Part shown: piece by piece, positions 25,961-34,140 of the stretch
How positions within the stretch are numbered: the first letter of the stretch is position 1
How the letters are laid out: each line of letters begins with the position of its first letter
Assembly (NCBI GenBank): GCA_001586195.1
Contig: CP014609.1
Span: 93,501 to 157,500, forward strand
Length of the DNA stretch: 64,000 nt
DNA from: Solibacillus silvestris
Lineage (GTDB): Bacteria > Bacillota > Bacilli > Bacillales_A > Planococcaceae
Direction: 5' to 3'
The notes under the pieces: generated by a model
Databases searched by the model: none
What the model was told of the DNA's origin: nothing
The model's input: only the letters and a program-made list of their open reading frames with translations
Program-made: the position numbers and the translations under genes

Positions 25961-25998
25961 ACCACAAGCACAGGTGGAATTGTGCTTGTGGTTTTTTC
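25961..25998 (+). terminator. Terminator of the beta-propeller gene
   Basis: ACCACAAGCACA / TGTGCTTGTGGT stem followed by T residues. Confidence 0.88.
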
Positions 25999-26033
25999 AT
26001 GTCCGGAAAAAAAGTTAAAGGGGTATTCATGAT

Positions 26034-26091
26034 TTCTTAAGAATTTCTTCATATTTAGCCTTTCTAAATATTAAGATTTGCCCTTTACACT
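26034..26091 (+). promoter_or_regulatory. Regulated promoter of the MacB-type operon, matching the one at 2741
   Basis: TCTTAAGAATTTCTTCA (26035-26051), TTAAGA again at 26071 (34 bp after the first) and TACACT at 26086-26091 repeat the layout before the response-regulator gene. Seventeen bases are identical in the core. It probably binds the same OmpR-type regulator. Confidence 0.5.
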
Positions 26092-26116
26092 AAAGTTAAG
26101 TGAAAAGGAGTGGGCG

Positions 26117-26818
26117 ATGATGATTAAAGTAAAGAACTTACAACATACATTTTCTATTGGTAAACGCGGAAAGGAAAGACAGGTTTCGGTACTTAAAGAT
26201 GTATCATTTGATGTGGAAAAGGGGGAAATCGTAGCGGTCGTTGGGAAAAGCGGATCAGGTAAATCGACACTGCTTCAGATTTTGGCGGGTTTTATGAAAC
26301 CGGAACACGGTTCAATTGTAGTAAATGCACAGGAAATTGCAGGATTTAATGAGATTCAGAGTGCAAAATTTCGTTTGGAAAACTTCGGCTTCATCTTTCA
26401 AAACTTTCAGCTGATGCCGAGTTTGACGGCATTTGAGAACATTGAATTGCCACTAAAGCTGCAAGGGATGAATGTTTCGGAACGCAGAAAACGAGTTGAA
26501 GTAATTATGAAAAAGGTTGGTTTAACTGAAGTGACCGACCATTACCCGAACGAGCTATCGGGCGGGCAGCAACAGCGGGTAAGTATTGCCCGTGCTCTTG
26601 TGACGAACGCGCCGATTTTGTTGGCGGATGAACCGACAGGAAGCCTTGATTCAGAGACAGAGCAAGATATTTTAATGCTCATCCAGCAGCTGAACCGCGA
26701 ATTGGATTTGACATTTATTATTATTACGCATGATGAGGAAGTGGCAATGATTGCGGACAAGCGCTTTCGTATGCATGACGGTCAATTGGTGAAAGAAGGT
26801 GAACACAATGCTATTTAA
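26117..26818 (+). CDS. MacB/LolD-type ABC transporter ATPase
   Basis: A 233-aa ATPase: Walker A VGKSGSGKST, Q-loop FIFQNFQLMPS, signature LSGGQQQRVSIARAL, Walker B ILLADEPTGSLD and H-loop IIITHDEEVA. ATG 26117 follows AAAAGGAG; an in-frame ATG at 26078 lies inside the promoter region. It overlaps the permease gene by 11 bp, so the two are coupled. Confidence 0.93.
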   Translation: MMIKVKNLQHTFSIGKRGKERQVSVLKDVSFDVEKGEIVAVVGKSGSGKSTLLQILAGFMKPEHGSIVVNAQEIAGFNEIQSAKFRLENFGFIFQNFQLMPSLTAFENIELPLKLQGMNVSERRKRVEVIMKKVGLTEVTDHYPNELSGGQQQRVSIARALVTNAPILLADEPTGSLDSETEQDILMLIQQLNRELDLTFIIITHDEEVAMIADKRFRMHDGQLVKEGEHNAI

Positions 26819-28136
26819 AGATCAGGTGGATTTTGTGATGCAGCATATTAGAAAAAATAAGCTGCGTGTTTTTATGACAGTATTGGCCGCAACAATGGGC
26901 TGTGCGTTTTTAATTGTGCTAGCCTCGATTGGATTTGGATTACAAGATTCGATTGAAGATGAAATTCTATCAAGTGAGACGGTGACACAAATAGAAGTGC
27001 TCGGTAGTCAAGCGCTGTTTACAGCAGAGGAAGTAGCGGATATACAAGCGGTGGAAAATGTGCAGACGGTGTTAAAAACTACGAGTGTGGATGCTAATGT
27101 AGAGGGCTATATGGGAGACCGCGATACATTTACATCATTGCGTCTAGTGGACTTTACTGATTATGCATCGATAGCAAAACCGTTAGCGGAAGGGAAATAT
27201 CCGGAAAACGAGAATGAGATTGTTGTCGGATATCATTTTGGACAAACTTTATTAAATGAAGCGGACCGCAAATTAATTGAGGAAAAATCAAAGGCAGCAG
27301 AAGCAGAAGGTACTTATTACGACGGTGCTGATGAAGGGTACAAGGAATCGCTTATCGGCAAGGAAATTGAGATTGCTTTAAGTACGCATGAACAGCCGGA
27401 TGTATTATCAGAGCGTATGAAGTATACGATTGTCGGTGTTATGCCAAAGCCAGCATATGAATGGGCAGTCGAAAACCGAATTTATATGATGGACGAGCAA
27501 CGTGAAGCGATTGAAAACACTTATAACCAAGTAGTTGCAGAAGAAGAGGGAGCAAGCGATTTCCAGCTGTTTTCAGAGCGTTTTGATATTTATGCGGAAA
27601 GCTTGGAGTATGTGAAGCCGATTTTAGAAGAGTTACGTGAAAAAGGCTACGGCGTATATTCAGTTACAGAACAGCTAGATGAGTTGAATGTCTTTTTCCT
27701 AGTATTAAAAGCAGGGCTCGTTTTCGTTGGAACAATTGCTGTGCTGATCGCATCGATCGGTATCTTTAATACGATGACAATGGCGGTTACGGAACGTACA
27801 CGTGAGATTGGTGTATTAAAAGCAATTGGTGCAAGTCCGAAACTGATTCAACGACTATTTCTAATGGAGAGTACCTTTATTGGAGTCATTGGAACAGTTC
27901 TGGCCATTGCAATTTCTTATGTTGTAAGCTTTGCAGCGAATGCACTATTGCCGCTCATTTTAAAAGCAGCAACAGGTGAAGATGGCTTCAATAATGTACA
28001 GTTTTCAGCTATTCCATGGCAGCTGGTAGTCATTGCTGGAGCGATCAGTATCGGAGTAGCGATGATTTCCGGATTACGCCCGGCACGTAAAGCAACGAAA
28101 ATTGAAGTAATGCAGGCGTTAAGACAGGAATTGTAA
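26808..28136 (+). CDS. MacB/FtsX-type ABC permease
   Basis: A 442-aa permease: TM1 (about 20-45), a large extracytoplasmic MacB-type domain (about 46-300), then three TM segments with the FtsX signature MTMAVTERTREIGVLKAIGA. ATG 26808 was preferred to GTG 26799 by spacing from AGGTG. With the ATPase it forms a mechanotransmission-type exporter for peptides or lipoproteins, or an antimicrobial-peptide defence unit. No MacA-like partner is adjacent. Confidence 0.9.
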   Translation: MLFKDQVDFVMQHIRKNKLRVFMTVLAATMGCAFLIVLASIGFGLQDSIEDEILSSETVTQIEVLGSQALFTAEEVADIQAVENVQTVLKTTSVDANVEGYMGDRDTFTSLRLVDFTDYASIAKPLAEGKYPENENEIVVGYHFGQTLLNEADRKLIEEKSKAAEAEGTYYDGADEGYKESLIGKEIEIALSTHEQPDVLSERMKYTIVGVMPKPAYEWAVENRIYMMDEQREAIENTYNQVVAEEEGASDFQLFSERFDIYAESLEYVKPILEELREKGYGVYSVTEQLDELNVFFLVLKAGLVFVGTIAVLIASIGIFNTMTMAVTERTREIGVLKAIGASPKLIQRLFLMESTFIGVIGTVLAIAISYVVSFAANALLPLILKAATGEDGFNNVQFSAIPWQLVVIAGAISIGVAMISGLRPARKATKIEVMQALRQEL

Positions 28137-28202
28137 AATGGAAATGCATGTTATTGGAAATAATTTTATGTGGATCAAATTAGAAAATAATTAAATGAAG
28201 TT

Positions 28203-28240
28203 AAGGACCAAACATATTTTTATATGGTTTGGTCCTTTTT
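28203..28240 (+). terminator. Terminator of the MacB-type operon
   Basis: AAGGACCAAACATA / TATGGTTTGGTCCTT stem followed by T residues. Confidence 0.9.
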
Positions 28241-28310
28241 AACCTTCAATGAGAAATTGGATATTTATATTATTTACCTTCATTTTTAGATATTACAGGA
28301 AATTTTATCT

Positions 28311-29093
28311 TTAAAACTCTTCAAATTTCTTCTTTGCTTTCTGTTTTAATTTAAAACCAAACCGACCTGTATGCTCATCGTTTTTAACCAATAATTGATA
28401 TGCGGAAAGAATTGTAAGACCACGAACCGATATATATAGACCAACAGCTATTAAAAACACAAAAACCGGATAATAAGGAACCAAAATTCCCATCTCTAAT
28501 TTGTTCTCTAACGCAAAAGCTAAGAATCCCACCGCCAGTAAACAAGCACCAATCACCATTATTCCGGAATTTATCCTTTTAAAGCCCTCGTATCTCCCTG
28601 ATAGCTCTTTGAAATAATTGGAATCAAATAATAAAACTTCTTTTTTGAGAATCGAATATTGCCCTTGATCAAAACATAATGTCGCAAAAGAAATGATCCC
28701 TAAAGCCGCAATGGCAATAATTAAAAGAACCCCAAGCATTGAATTTGTCCCCATAATTAAGTACGGCTCAAACGCCAATGCAAAAAGTCCAAAACCCAAC
28801 GCAATATGTTTAGCGTTTTTTTGAGTGCTTAACAAAAAACCTTCTGCCATCTCTTTGCTTACATAATAACCTGCTTCATTTCCTTCATTGTTCTCAACAG
28901 AATCTTTCAATAAGTAATCAATCGATACTTCAAAGATATTTCCGATCATTAAGATCTTTTCTGTCTCGGGAAATCCTTGACCATTTTCCCATTTGCTAAT
29001 TGCCTGTCTTGAAGTGTTTAGTTTTTCAGCTAAAGCTTCTTGAGAATATCCTTTTTCCTTTCTTAGCTTAAATAGTTTTTCACCAAATTCCAT
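28311..29093 (-). CDS. XRE-family regulator with membrane domain
   Basis: A 260-aa protein: N-terminal Cro/CI helix-turn-helix (residues about 5-60; EKGYSQEALAEKLNTSRQAI then SKWENGQGFPE) and a C-terminal part with about four hydrophobic segments (about 95-240). Such membrane-tethered XRE proteins are common in Firmicutes; target and signal are unknown. The ribosome site is weak. Confidence 0.83.
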   Translation of the reverse strand: MEFGEKLFKLRKEKGYSQEALAEKLNTSRQAISKWENGQGFPETEKILMIGNIFEVSIDYLLKDSVENNEGNEAGYYVSKEMAEGFLLSTQKNAKHIALGFGLFALAFEPYLIMGTNSMLGVLLIIAIAALGIISFATLCFDQGQYSILKKEVLLFDSNYFKELSGRYEGFKRINSGIMVIGACLLAVGFLAFALENKLEMGILVPYYPVFVFLIAVGLYISVRGLTILSAYQLLVKNDEHTGRFGFKLKQKAKKKFEEF

Positions 29094-29460
29094 TTATTTC
29101 AACTCTATTCATTTTGTTAGTTATAATGTATAAAAACATGGCCGTTCTTTCTATCACGTGGTGGATGCAAATTGTCAACTTGAGGTTGCATTGTTGTTAT
29201 AATGGGCTTTTAAAGCCTTTTCTCTACATATCTTTAGAAAGCGTTTTACAACAAAAGATGATTAATTAATGATCCTTTCATTTTTCATAACAGGGCATAT
29301 TGAGGAATTAATTTAAAAAAATGGAAATTTTTATTATTAATAATTTAAACAAATTATGAGTTATCTTTGAATTAACAGAGCAGAGCATTTATACACTTTT
29401 TAGCAAGACCACAAATTTATGTAGCCTTGCTAATTAAATGCTAAAACTGGTGCGAATAAG
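29094..29460. other. AT-rich intergenic stretch
   Basis: No convincing gene. It holds the promoter side of the XRE gene and, at its right end, a weak hairpin (TTAGCAAG / CTTGCTAA) beyond the 86-aa membrane gene on the minus strand. Confidence 0.5.
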
Positions 29461-29721
29461 CTACCCAGTCATGATAATAAAACCTCTAATAGTGATAGCT
29501 ATTAAACTTAAAATTCCTAGTGAAGATAAAAGTACAGTAATTGTTTTTAAACGTCCTTTAACACTAAATATTGCAGTGAAAAATGAAACGATTAACATTG
29601 ATATTAGTATCAATATATCCCATGAATCAGGTAATGGATGCAATACTTGTGGGATAATAAAACCAAAAACAATAAATGCGATGATCATCAACAATGAAAT
29701 CATACTTAAATATTTTCTCAA
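29461..29721 (-). CDS. Small hydrophobic membrane protein
   Basis: An 86-aa protein with three hydrophobic segments (about 5-27, 33-52, 60-82) separated by short polar turns. No family recognised. The start is probably TTG 29721, after GGAGGGGTGA at a somewhat long distance. The plus-strand frame over the same bases is its shadow and lacks a ribosome site. Confidence 0.5.
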   Translation of the reverse strand: MRKYLSMISLLMIIAFIVFGFIIPQVLHPLPDSWDILILISMLIVSFFTAIFSVKGRLKTITVLLSSLGILSLIAITIRGFIIMTG

Positions 29722-29887
29722 CTATTCATCACCCCTCCGTAATGTATAATTCTACCATATTGTTTAGGTGCTATTTCTACAAATATTCATAACACCTTTT
29801 TAAGGTTTTTCTCTCCATCAACAGAACTAAGAGTTACGTGGATACTTATTACATGAGATTAAAAAAACATGGGAGAGGTTATTTGAT

Positions 29888-30013
29888 ATGGATTGGCTTG
29901 AGAGTCGTCCTAAAGAATGGGCAGGCAATTTTGAAGATGAGTGGATGCAGGGTGTTACACCAAAAATTACAATGAATCAGATTGTCAAAGTGGAACGATT
30001 TATAGCTAAGTAA
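29888..30013 (+). CDS. Short ORF of unknown function (41 aa)
   Basis: ATG 29888 preceded by GAGAGG at 9 bases gives a Trp-rich acidic peptide, MDWLESRPKEWAGNFEDEW then MQGVTPKITMNQIVKVERF. It may be a genuine small protein or the C-terminal scrap of a larger gene; no family was recognised. A hairpin with AATAAGTATC / GATACTTATT follows. Confidence 0.4.
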   Translation: MDWLESRPKEWAGNFEDEWMQGVTPKITMNQIVKVERFIAK

Positions 30014-30036
30014 TATGTTCTTTATATTGAAGCGTT

Positions 30037-30081
30037 AATAAGTATCAACAATCGGGTGCAATTGTTGAATAGATACTTATT
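30037..30081 (+). terminator. Hairpin after the 41-aa ORF
   Basis: AATAAGTATC-AACAAT / ATTGTT-GAATA-GATACTTATT stem, no long T run. It is terminator-like or an RNA element. Confidence 0.4.
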
Positions 30082-30126
30082 GATTTCACGGAGTCGGGCA
30101 TTGTTAAGTATAGTAAGAACAAAGTA

Positions 30127-30166
30127 AAAGCGGCCCTCCCCAAATTAAATTGAGGAGGACCGCTTT
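30127..30166. terminator. Terminator downstream of the GlsB-family gene
   Basis: AAAGCGG-CCCTCC / GGAGGA-CCGCTTT stem lying beyond the 3' end of the minus-strand GlsB/YeaQ gene. Confidence 0.65.
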
Positions 30167-30223
30167 AATGTTTACATCTAATTCACTTAATTATATAAAG
30201 ATAAATTAAAAGATGTATGAAGC

Positions 30224-30487
30224 TTACGAAGCTCTACGCATTGATTTCATAATAAAGCTTACAACGAACACAAGTATAATGGCACCTATGATAGCAGGGA
30301 AGATATAGAAATCAGAAACTTTAGGTCCCCAACTTCCTAGAAGCATACCGCCAATCCATGCACCAATAATACCTGCAATAATATTACCAATAATTCCACC
30401 TGGGATATCTTTACCCAAAATGACTCCTGCAAGCCAACCGATAACTCCACCAATTATTAAAAACCAAAGAAAACTCATACTGTCCAT
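30224..30487 (-). CDS. GlsB/YeaQ/YmgE family membrane protein
   Basis: An 87-aa Gly-rich membrane protein with three hydrophobic segments; GVIGWLAGVILGKDIPGG and GIIGAWIGGMLLG are the family motifs. It is called a stress-response or transglycosylase-associated protein; the true role is unsettled. AGGAGA precedes the start. Confidence 0.88.
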   Translation of the reverse strand: MDSMSFLWFLIIGGVIGWLAGVILGKDIPGGIIGNIIAGIIGAWIGGMLLGSWGPKVSDFYIFPAIIGAIILVFVVSFIMKSMRRAS

Positions 30488-30619
30488 CTCCTATTTCTTA
30501 TTTTAATTATTTCGCGATAGTGGTTTATAACCTTTATTAGCTTTCTTCAAACATTTCAGAGGAAAAAATTTTCGAAAATTTTAAAGGAGCTAGCGTTTGT
30601 ACCAATAAACAGTTGAGAA

Positions 30620-31003
30620 ATGTTTAGTTTTGCAAAAGGGTTTCCAACAAGCGCAGCTGCTGCTCCAGCTGAAAATAGCCTGCTCCGCCTGGATTTACTT
30701 TTATATGGTTTGGCATCAAGTAAATTAACTGCTGCCGGTGAAAAATTGGGCTTACTTACAGTACATGAAGTGTTTGCGGACCGTACATATCAGGCGGATG
30801 GTACATTAACAACCCGCACTATGCCAAATGCACTCATTACTGATGAATCAAAAGCGATTACACAAATTATCGAAATGGTGAAAGAGGGGACAGTGACCTC
30901 TGTCCAGCAAACGAAAGTAGCGCTCCAGGCACATAGTATTTGTGTGCATGGAGACGGAGCGCATGCAGTGCAATTCGCAAAACACGCACGTCAGGAATTT
31001 TAA
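30620..31003 (+). pseudogene. pxpA: 5'-truncated pxpA (LamB/YcsF) fragment
   Basis: The 127 codons match only the C-terminal half of 5-oxoprolinase subunit A: LLLYGLASSKLTAAGEKLGL, VHEVFADRTYQADGTL and HSICVHGDGAHAVQFAKHAR. Full PxpA is about 250 aa; the N-terminal catalytic part and the pxpB/pxpC partners are missing. The first 15 residues (FSFAKGFPTSAAAAP) do not fit the family, and there is no ribosome site. It is likely a decayed relic. Confidence 0.75.
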
Positions 31004-31042
31004 CAGCAGGGGGTAACGGTTCAGGCATTTCGTTCATTTAAG

Positions 31043-31184
31043 TGAGGACTTGCTTGTTCAAATGTTGGATTGTGGAATATTAGGTGAAATGTGAGGATTA
31101 TCTTGATGGAAATGAGGGTTAATTGCCCTCAAGTGAGGATTAAATGCGGGCATCTGAGGATTTTCCCAAAATAGTGAGGATTAA
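31043..31184 (+). repeat. 21-bp phased word array D (TGAGGATT type)
   Basis: TGAGGATT or a close variant starts at 31043 (TGAGGACT), 31063 (TGTTGGAT), 31092, 31113 (TGAGGGTT), 31134, 31155 and 31175; the last five are 21, 21, 21, 20 apart. It sits between the pxpA relic and the terminator at 31189, in sense with the relic. The same word in reverse complement builds the array at 55905. Confidence 0.7.
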
Positions 31185-31188
31185 CGCA

Positions 31189-31224
31189 AAGAAGAGTGGC
31201 GAATATAAACCACCACTCTTCTTA
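31189..31224. terminator. Bidirectional terminator
   Basis: AAGAAGAGTGG / CCACTCTTCTT stem between array D and the convergent deacetylase gene. Confidence 0.85.
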
Positions 31225-31238
31225 AAATTCACTTTCAA

Positions 31239-32633
31239 TTAATGATATGGCAAAATCTCAGAAACCGTTAAAAACTCATAACCTTCTTTTTGCAAGTAGG
31301 CAAGGACTGGCTCCAGTCCATCCGCTGTAGATTGGTGGATGTCATGCATTAACACAATTGCGTTATTATGCAATGCTTCTTTTACCATCGGGAACAACTT
31401 TTCAGAATCTCGATATTTCCAGTCAAGAGTATCAATCGTCCAGTTGACAGATTTACATGGGATTGCGTTACGAACATCATCGTTAATGGCACCGTAAGGA
31501 GGACGGAATACTGTAGAATTTTCACCGATCGCATGAATAATTGCTTCCTCTGTGGAATTGTACTCCTTTTCAATATCAGTAATAGACATTTTCGTTAAAA
31601 CGGGATGTGTCCACGTATGATTGCCGATTTCATGACCGCTATCACGCACTTGCCGTACTAAGCCCGGATAATATTGTGCTCGGCTGCCAAGCATAAAGAA
31701 CGTTGCTTTTGCATTGTACTTTTCCAGAAGTGCTAAAATCTGTTTTGTTACTTCCGGGTGTGGACCATCATCAAATGTAAGGGCGATCCGTTTCTTAGAT
31801 GAGCCCTTATCACTTTTAGGAATAATCGTATTTTCGGATTGCATTGCTATTTGGAAATCAGATGCTAAAAGCGGGTTGATGAATGATAAAGGAATTTCAA
31901 CTACTGGTATACCTGTTTCCGGTTTTGTCACTTCCCCTTCATTAAAATAAATGAATAGAGAGTCATTTTTCAATGCAAAATGTTTAAATAAACGCCATTT
32001 CGGCTCTGTAGCGAATGCAAGCTCCTTTTCTAATATATACTCTTTGTACGCCGGATTTTTAAGCATTTCCGATTGGATGTGTGCTGCAAATGTTTTTAGA
32101 CTTTCTAAATCCTTATTTAATAGAGCGCGAATATCAATCAGCCCGCCTGTTTCATAATCAATTAAAAATGTTTCAACCGTTGTTTGCTTCTCGTCGGCAT
32201 TTAAAATCATATTATTCGTTAAAACAAAGGAGTAATAATGCTCGTGCTCGAATGTTTCAACAGTAATCGTCAGATCGCCTGTTAACTTCTTAGTTTCTTG
32301 CTGCAGGCGCATCATGTTTATGTAATATTGTTTTGATTGTTCTATATAAGTCGTAATCTCTTTATTAAAAGCTTCATATTCCGTTAATGGATATTGTACG
32401 GTATAAGGCATTTTTTTATTGTCTGAACGATCTGTGACAATTTTTATTCCCGGGAATTTTGATGCTTCCTCCGTAATGGTATGCTCTTTAGCGGATGTTT
32501 TGTCACTGTGCGGAAAAATCGGATCATCGCTTAAAAAAGTTAAAAAAACGATAATGGCACCTAAAAAACCGATAGCACCAATAAGAGTTAAATCAATCCA
32601 AGGACCACGCCGTTTTCTGTAAGGGTTTGTCAT
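31239..32633 (-). CDS. PdaC-like polysaccharide deacetylase
   Basis: A 464-aa membrane-anchored enzyme: TM (about 14-36), a DUF4163/DUF3298 region (about 55-265) and a NodB deacetylase domain (about 275-460). NodB motifs: TFDDGPHP (catalytic Asp and metal Asp), GNHTWTHP (His ligands), FRPPYGAIN, and LMHDIHQST. Domain order and length match B. subtilis PdaC (467 aa), which removes acetyl groups from peptidoglycan. AAAGGAAC precedes the start. Confidence 0.88.
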   Translation of the reverse strand: MTNPYRKRRGPWIDLTLIGAIGFLGAIIVFLTFLSDDPIFPHSDKTSAKEHTITEEASKFPGIKIVTDRSDNKKMPYTVQYPLTEYEAFNKEITTYIEQSKQYYINMMRLQQETKKLTGDLTITVETFEHEHYYSFVLTNNMILNADEKQTTVETFLIDYETGGLIDIRALLNKDLESLKTFAAHIQSEMLKNPAYKEYILEKELAFATEPKWRLFKHFALKNDSLFIYFNEGEVTKPETGIPVVEIPLSFINPLLASDFQIAMQSENTIIPKSDKGSSKKRIALTFDDGPHPEVTKQILALLEKYNAKATFFMLGSRAQYYPGLVRQVRDSGHEIGNHTWTHPVLTKMSITDIEKEYNSTEEAIIHAIGENSTVFRPPYGAINDDVRNAIPCKSVNWTIDTLDWKYRDSEKLFPMVKEALHNNAIVLMHDIHQSTADGLEPVLAYLQKEGYEFLTVSEILPYH

Positions 32634-32808
32634 GATGCATCGGGTTCCTTTCTAAATGGGGTAATCTATAACATATTGACCAAAACGATGGTCACTGTAA
32701 ATATTAAAGAAATACGCTGTTCTGTCAGCATAAATTGCATGAAAAAAGACTGTTATTTTCCGAGTGCTTCAAGTAATATGAGCTAAGAAGTGGAAGGGGG
32801 TCCCTTAA

Positions 32809-33555
32809 ATGAATGCTGAAAATACTGAACTGGCACTTGACTGCTTTTTGCTTGCAGGTCGTATTATGATTGAAAGCGGTGCTGAAACATATCGAGTGGA
32901 AGACACGATGCTACGAATGGCCCGTTCTCAAAATATGATGAATGCACAAAGCTATGTTACGCCAACAGGTATTATTTTCTCTCTAGGTAAAACACAGCCA
33001 ACTCAAATTACATCGATTCCAACACGAATTACGGATTTACATCGAATTGTGCTTGTAAACAATGTTTCACGTAAGCTTACATCTCAAATGATAACACTAG
33101 AGCAGGCGTATGACGAGTTAAAGAAGATCGAAAAAACAAATTATTTCCTCCCTATTTCCATTCAAGTTTTGGCTGCATGTTTAGCGAGCAGTGCTTTTTT
33201 ATTGCTCTTTAAAGGAACATTATCGGATATCCCAGCTGCCTTTGTTGCAGGGGGCGTTGGTTTATATATTGTGACGATTCTTCATAATATGACCCGCGTG
33301 AAATTTTTCTCCGAGTTTTTAGCATCGGTAGGGGTAGGTGTTATTGCATCCCTCGCAGTGCATTTTAATGTCGGTACGGAAATCGACAAGATTATAATCG
33401 GATCGGTCATGCCTCTTGTGCCTGGTCTGCTCATTACGAATGCAGTCCGTGATTTAATGGCAGGACATTTCACTGCAGGGATGGCAAAGGGTGCCGAAGC
33501 CTTTTTAACAGCTTTTGCGATTGGTTCAGGTGTTGCACTTGTGCTTTCTCTCTAG
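32809..33555 (+). CDS. Threonine/serine exporter, N-terminal subunit (ThrE/YjjP)
   Basis: A 248-aa protein: a soluble N-terminal part with GRIMIESGAETYRVEDTMLR (family signature) and YVTPTGIIFSL, then five TM segments. ThrE exporters occur fused or as two subunits (YjjP plus YjjB); here the second subunit follows. GGAAGGGGG precedes the ATG. Confidence 0.88.
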   Translation: MNAENTELALDCFLLAGRIMIESGAETYRVEDTMLRMARSQNMMNAQSYVTPTGIIFSLGKTQPTQITSIPTRITDLHRIVLVNNVSRKLTSQMITLEQAYDELKKIEKTNYFLPISIQVLAACLASSAFLLLFKGTLSDIPAAFVAGGVGLYIVTILHNMTRVKFFSEFLASVGVGVIASLAVHFNVGTEIDKIIIGSVMPLVPGLLITNAVRDLMAGHFTAGMAKGAEAFLTAFAIGSGVALVLSL

Positions 33556-33616
33556 TTAGTGAATCAATTTCGGAGTGCGATCATTCCAAGGTATGATCGA
33601 TTGGAAGGAGCGTTCG

Positions 33617-34105
33617 TTGGTGGAGCATGTTTTAGCTCAAATCGTTATCAGTTTTATAGCGACCGCCTGTTTTGGCGTCATTTTTAATGCCCCGATCAAA
33701 ACGATCCCGGCATGTGGCTTCGTCGGTGCTGTAGGCTGGGCAGTATATTATGTTCTGTTTGAAGGCGGACTGGATGATGTTCGAGCATCCTTTGTTGGGG
33801 CATTTGTCGTCTCATTAGTAGCATATTTCTTTGCACGCAAGTTTAGGATGCCGATGATCATATTTAGTGTGTCTGGTATTATTCCGCTTGTCCCTGGTGG
33901 CATTGCATACAGCACGATGCGAAATGTGATGGAGCTCGACTATATTGCAGGTTTGGAAAATGGAATGCGTGCATTTATGATTTCCGGAGCGATTGCGATG
34001 GGACTTGTATTTGCTGAGGTAATAATGCAGATCATTTTGCGTTTAATGAGAAAAGGAAGGACTTCGATTCAATCCTTTACTAAAATAAAAAAGAAAAGCT
34101 CGTAA
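33617..34105 (+). CDS. Threonine/serine exporter, C-terminal subunit (YjjB)
   Basis: A 162-aa membrane protein with four or five TM segments; FIATACFGVIFNAPIKTIPA at the N-terminus and SGIIPLVPGGIAYSTMRNVM are the family motifs. TTG 33617 (or GTG 33620) is preferred because GGAAGGAG (33603-33610) lies 6 bases upstream; the earlier GTG 33575 and ATG 33593 lack a usable site. It works with the preceding subunit. Confidence 0.85.
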   Translation: MVEHVLAQIVISFIATACFGVIFNAPIKTIPACGFVGAVGWAVYYVLFEGGLDDVRASFVGAFVVSLVAYFFARKFRMPMIIFSVSGIIPLVPGGIAYSTMRNVMELDYIAGLENGMRAFMISGAIAMGLVFAEVIMQIILRLMRKGRTSIQSFTKIKKKSS

Positions 34106-34138
34106 AGCACTGATCGTCAGTTGCCTTACGAGCTTTTT
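34094..34138. terminator. Bidirectional terminator
   Basis: AAAAGCTCGTAA / TTACGAGCTTTT stem overlapping the end of the exporter gene, facing the convergent EAL gene. Confidence 0.85.
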
Positions 34139-34140
34139 GA

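Noticed and set aside
29438..29749. 103-codon plus-strand frame opposite the 86-aa membrane gene
   Set aside because: No ribosome site; the hydrophobic minus-strand frame explains it.
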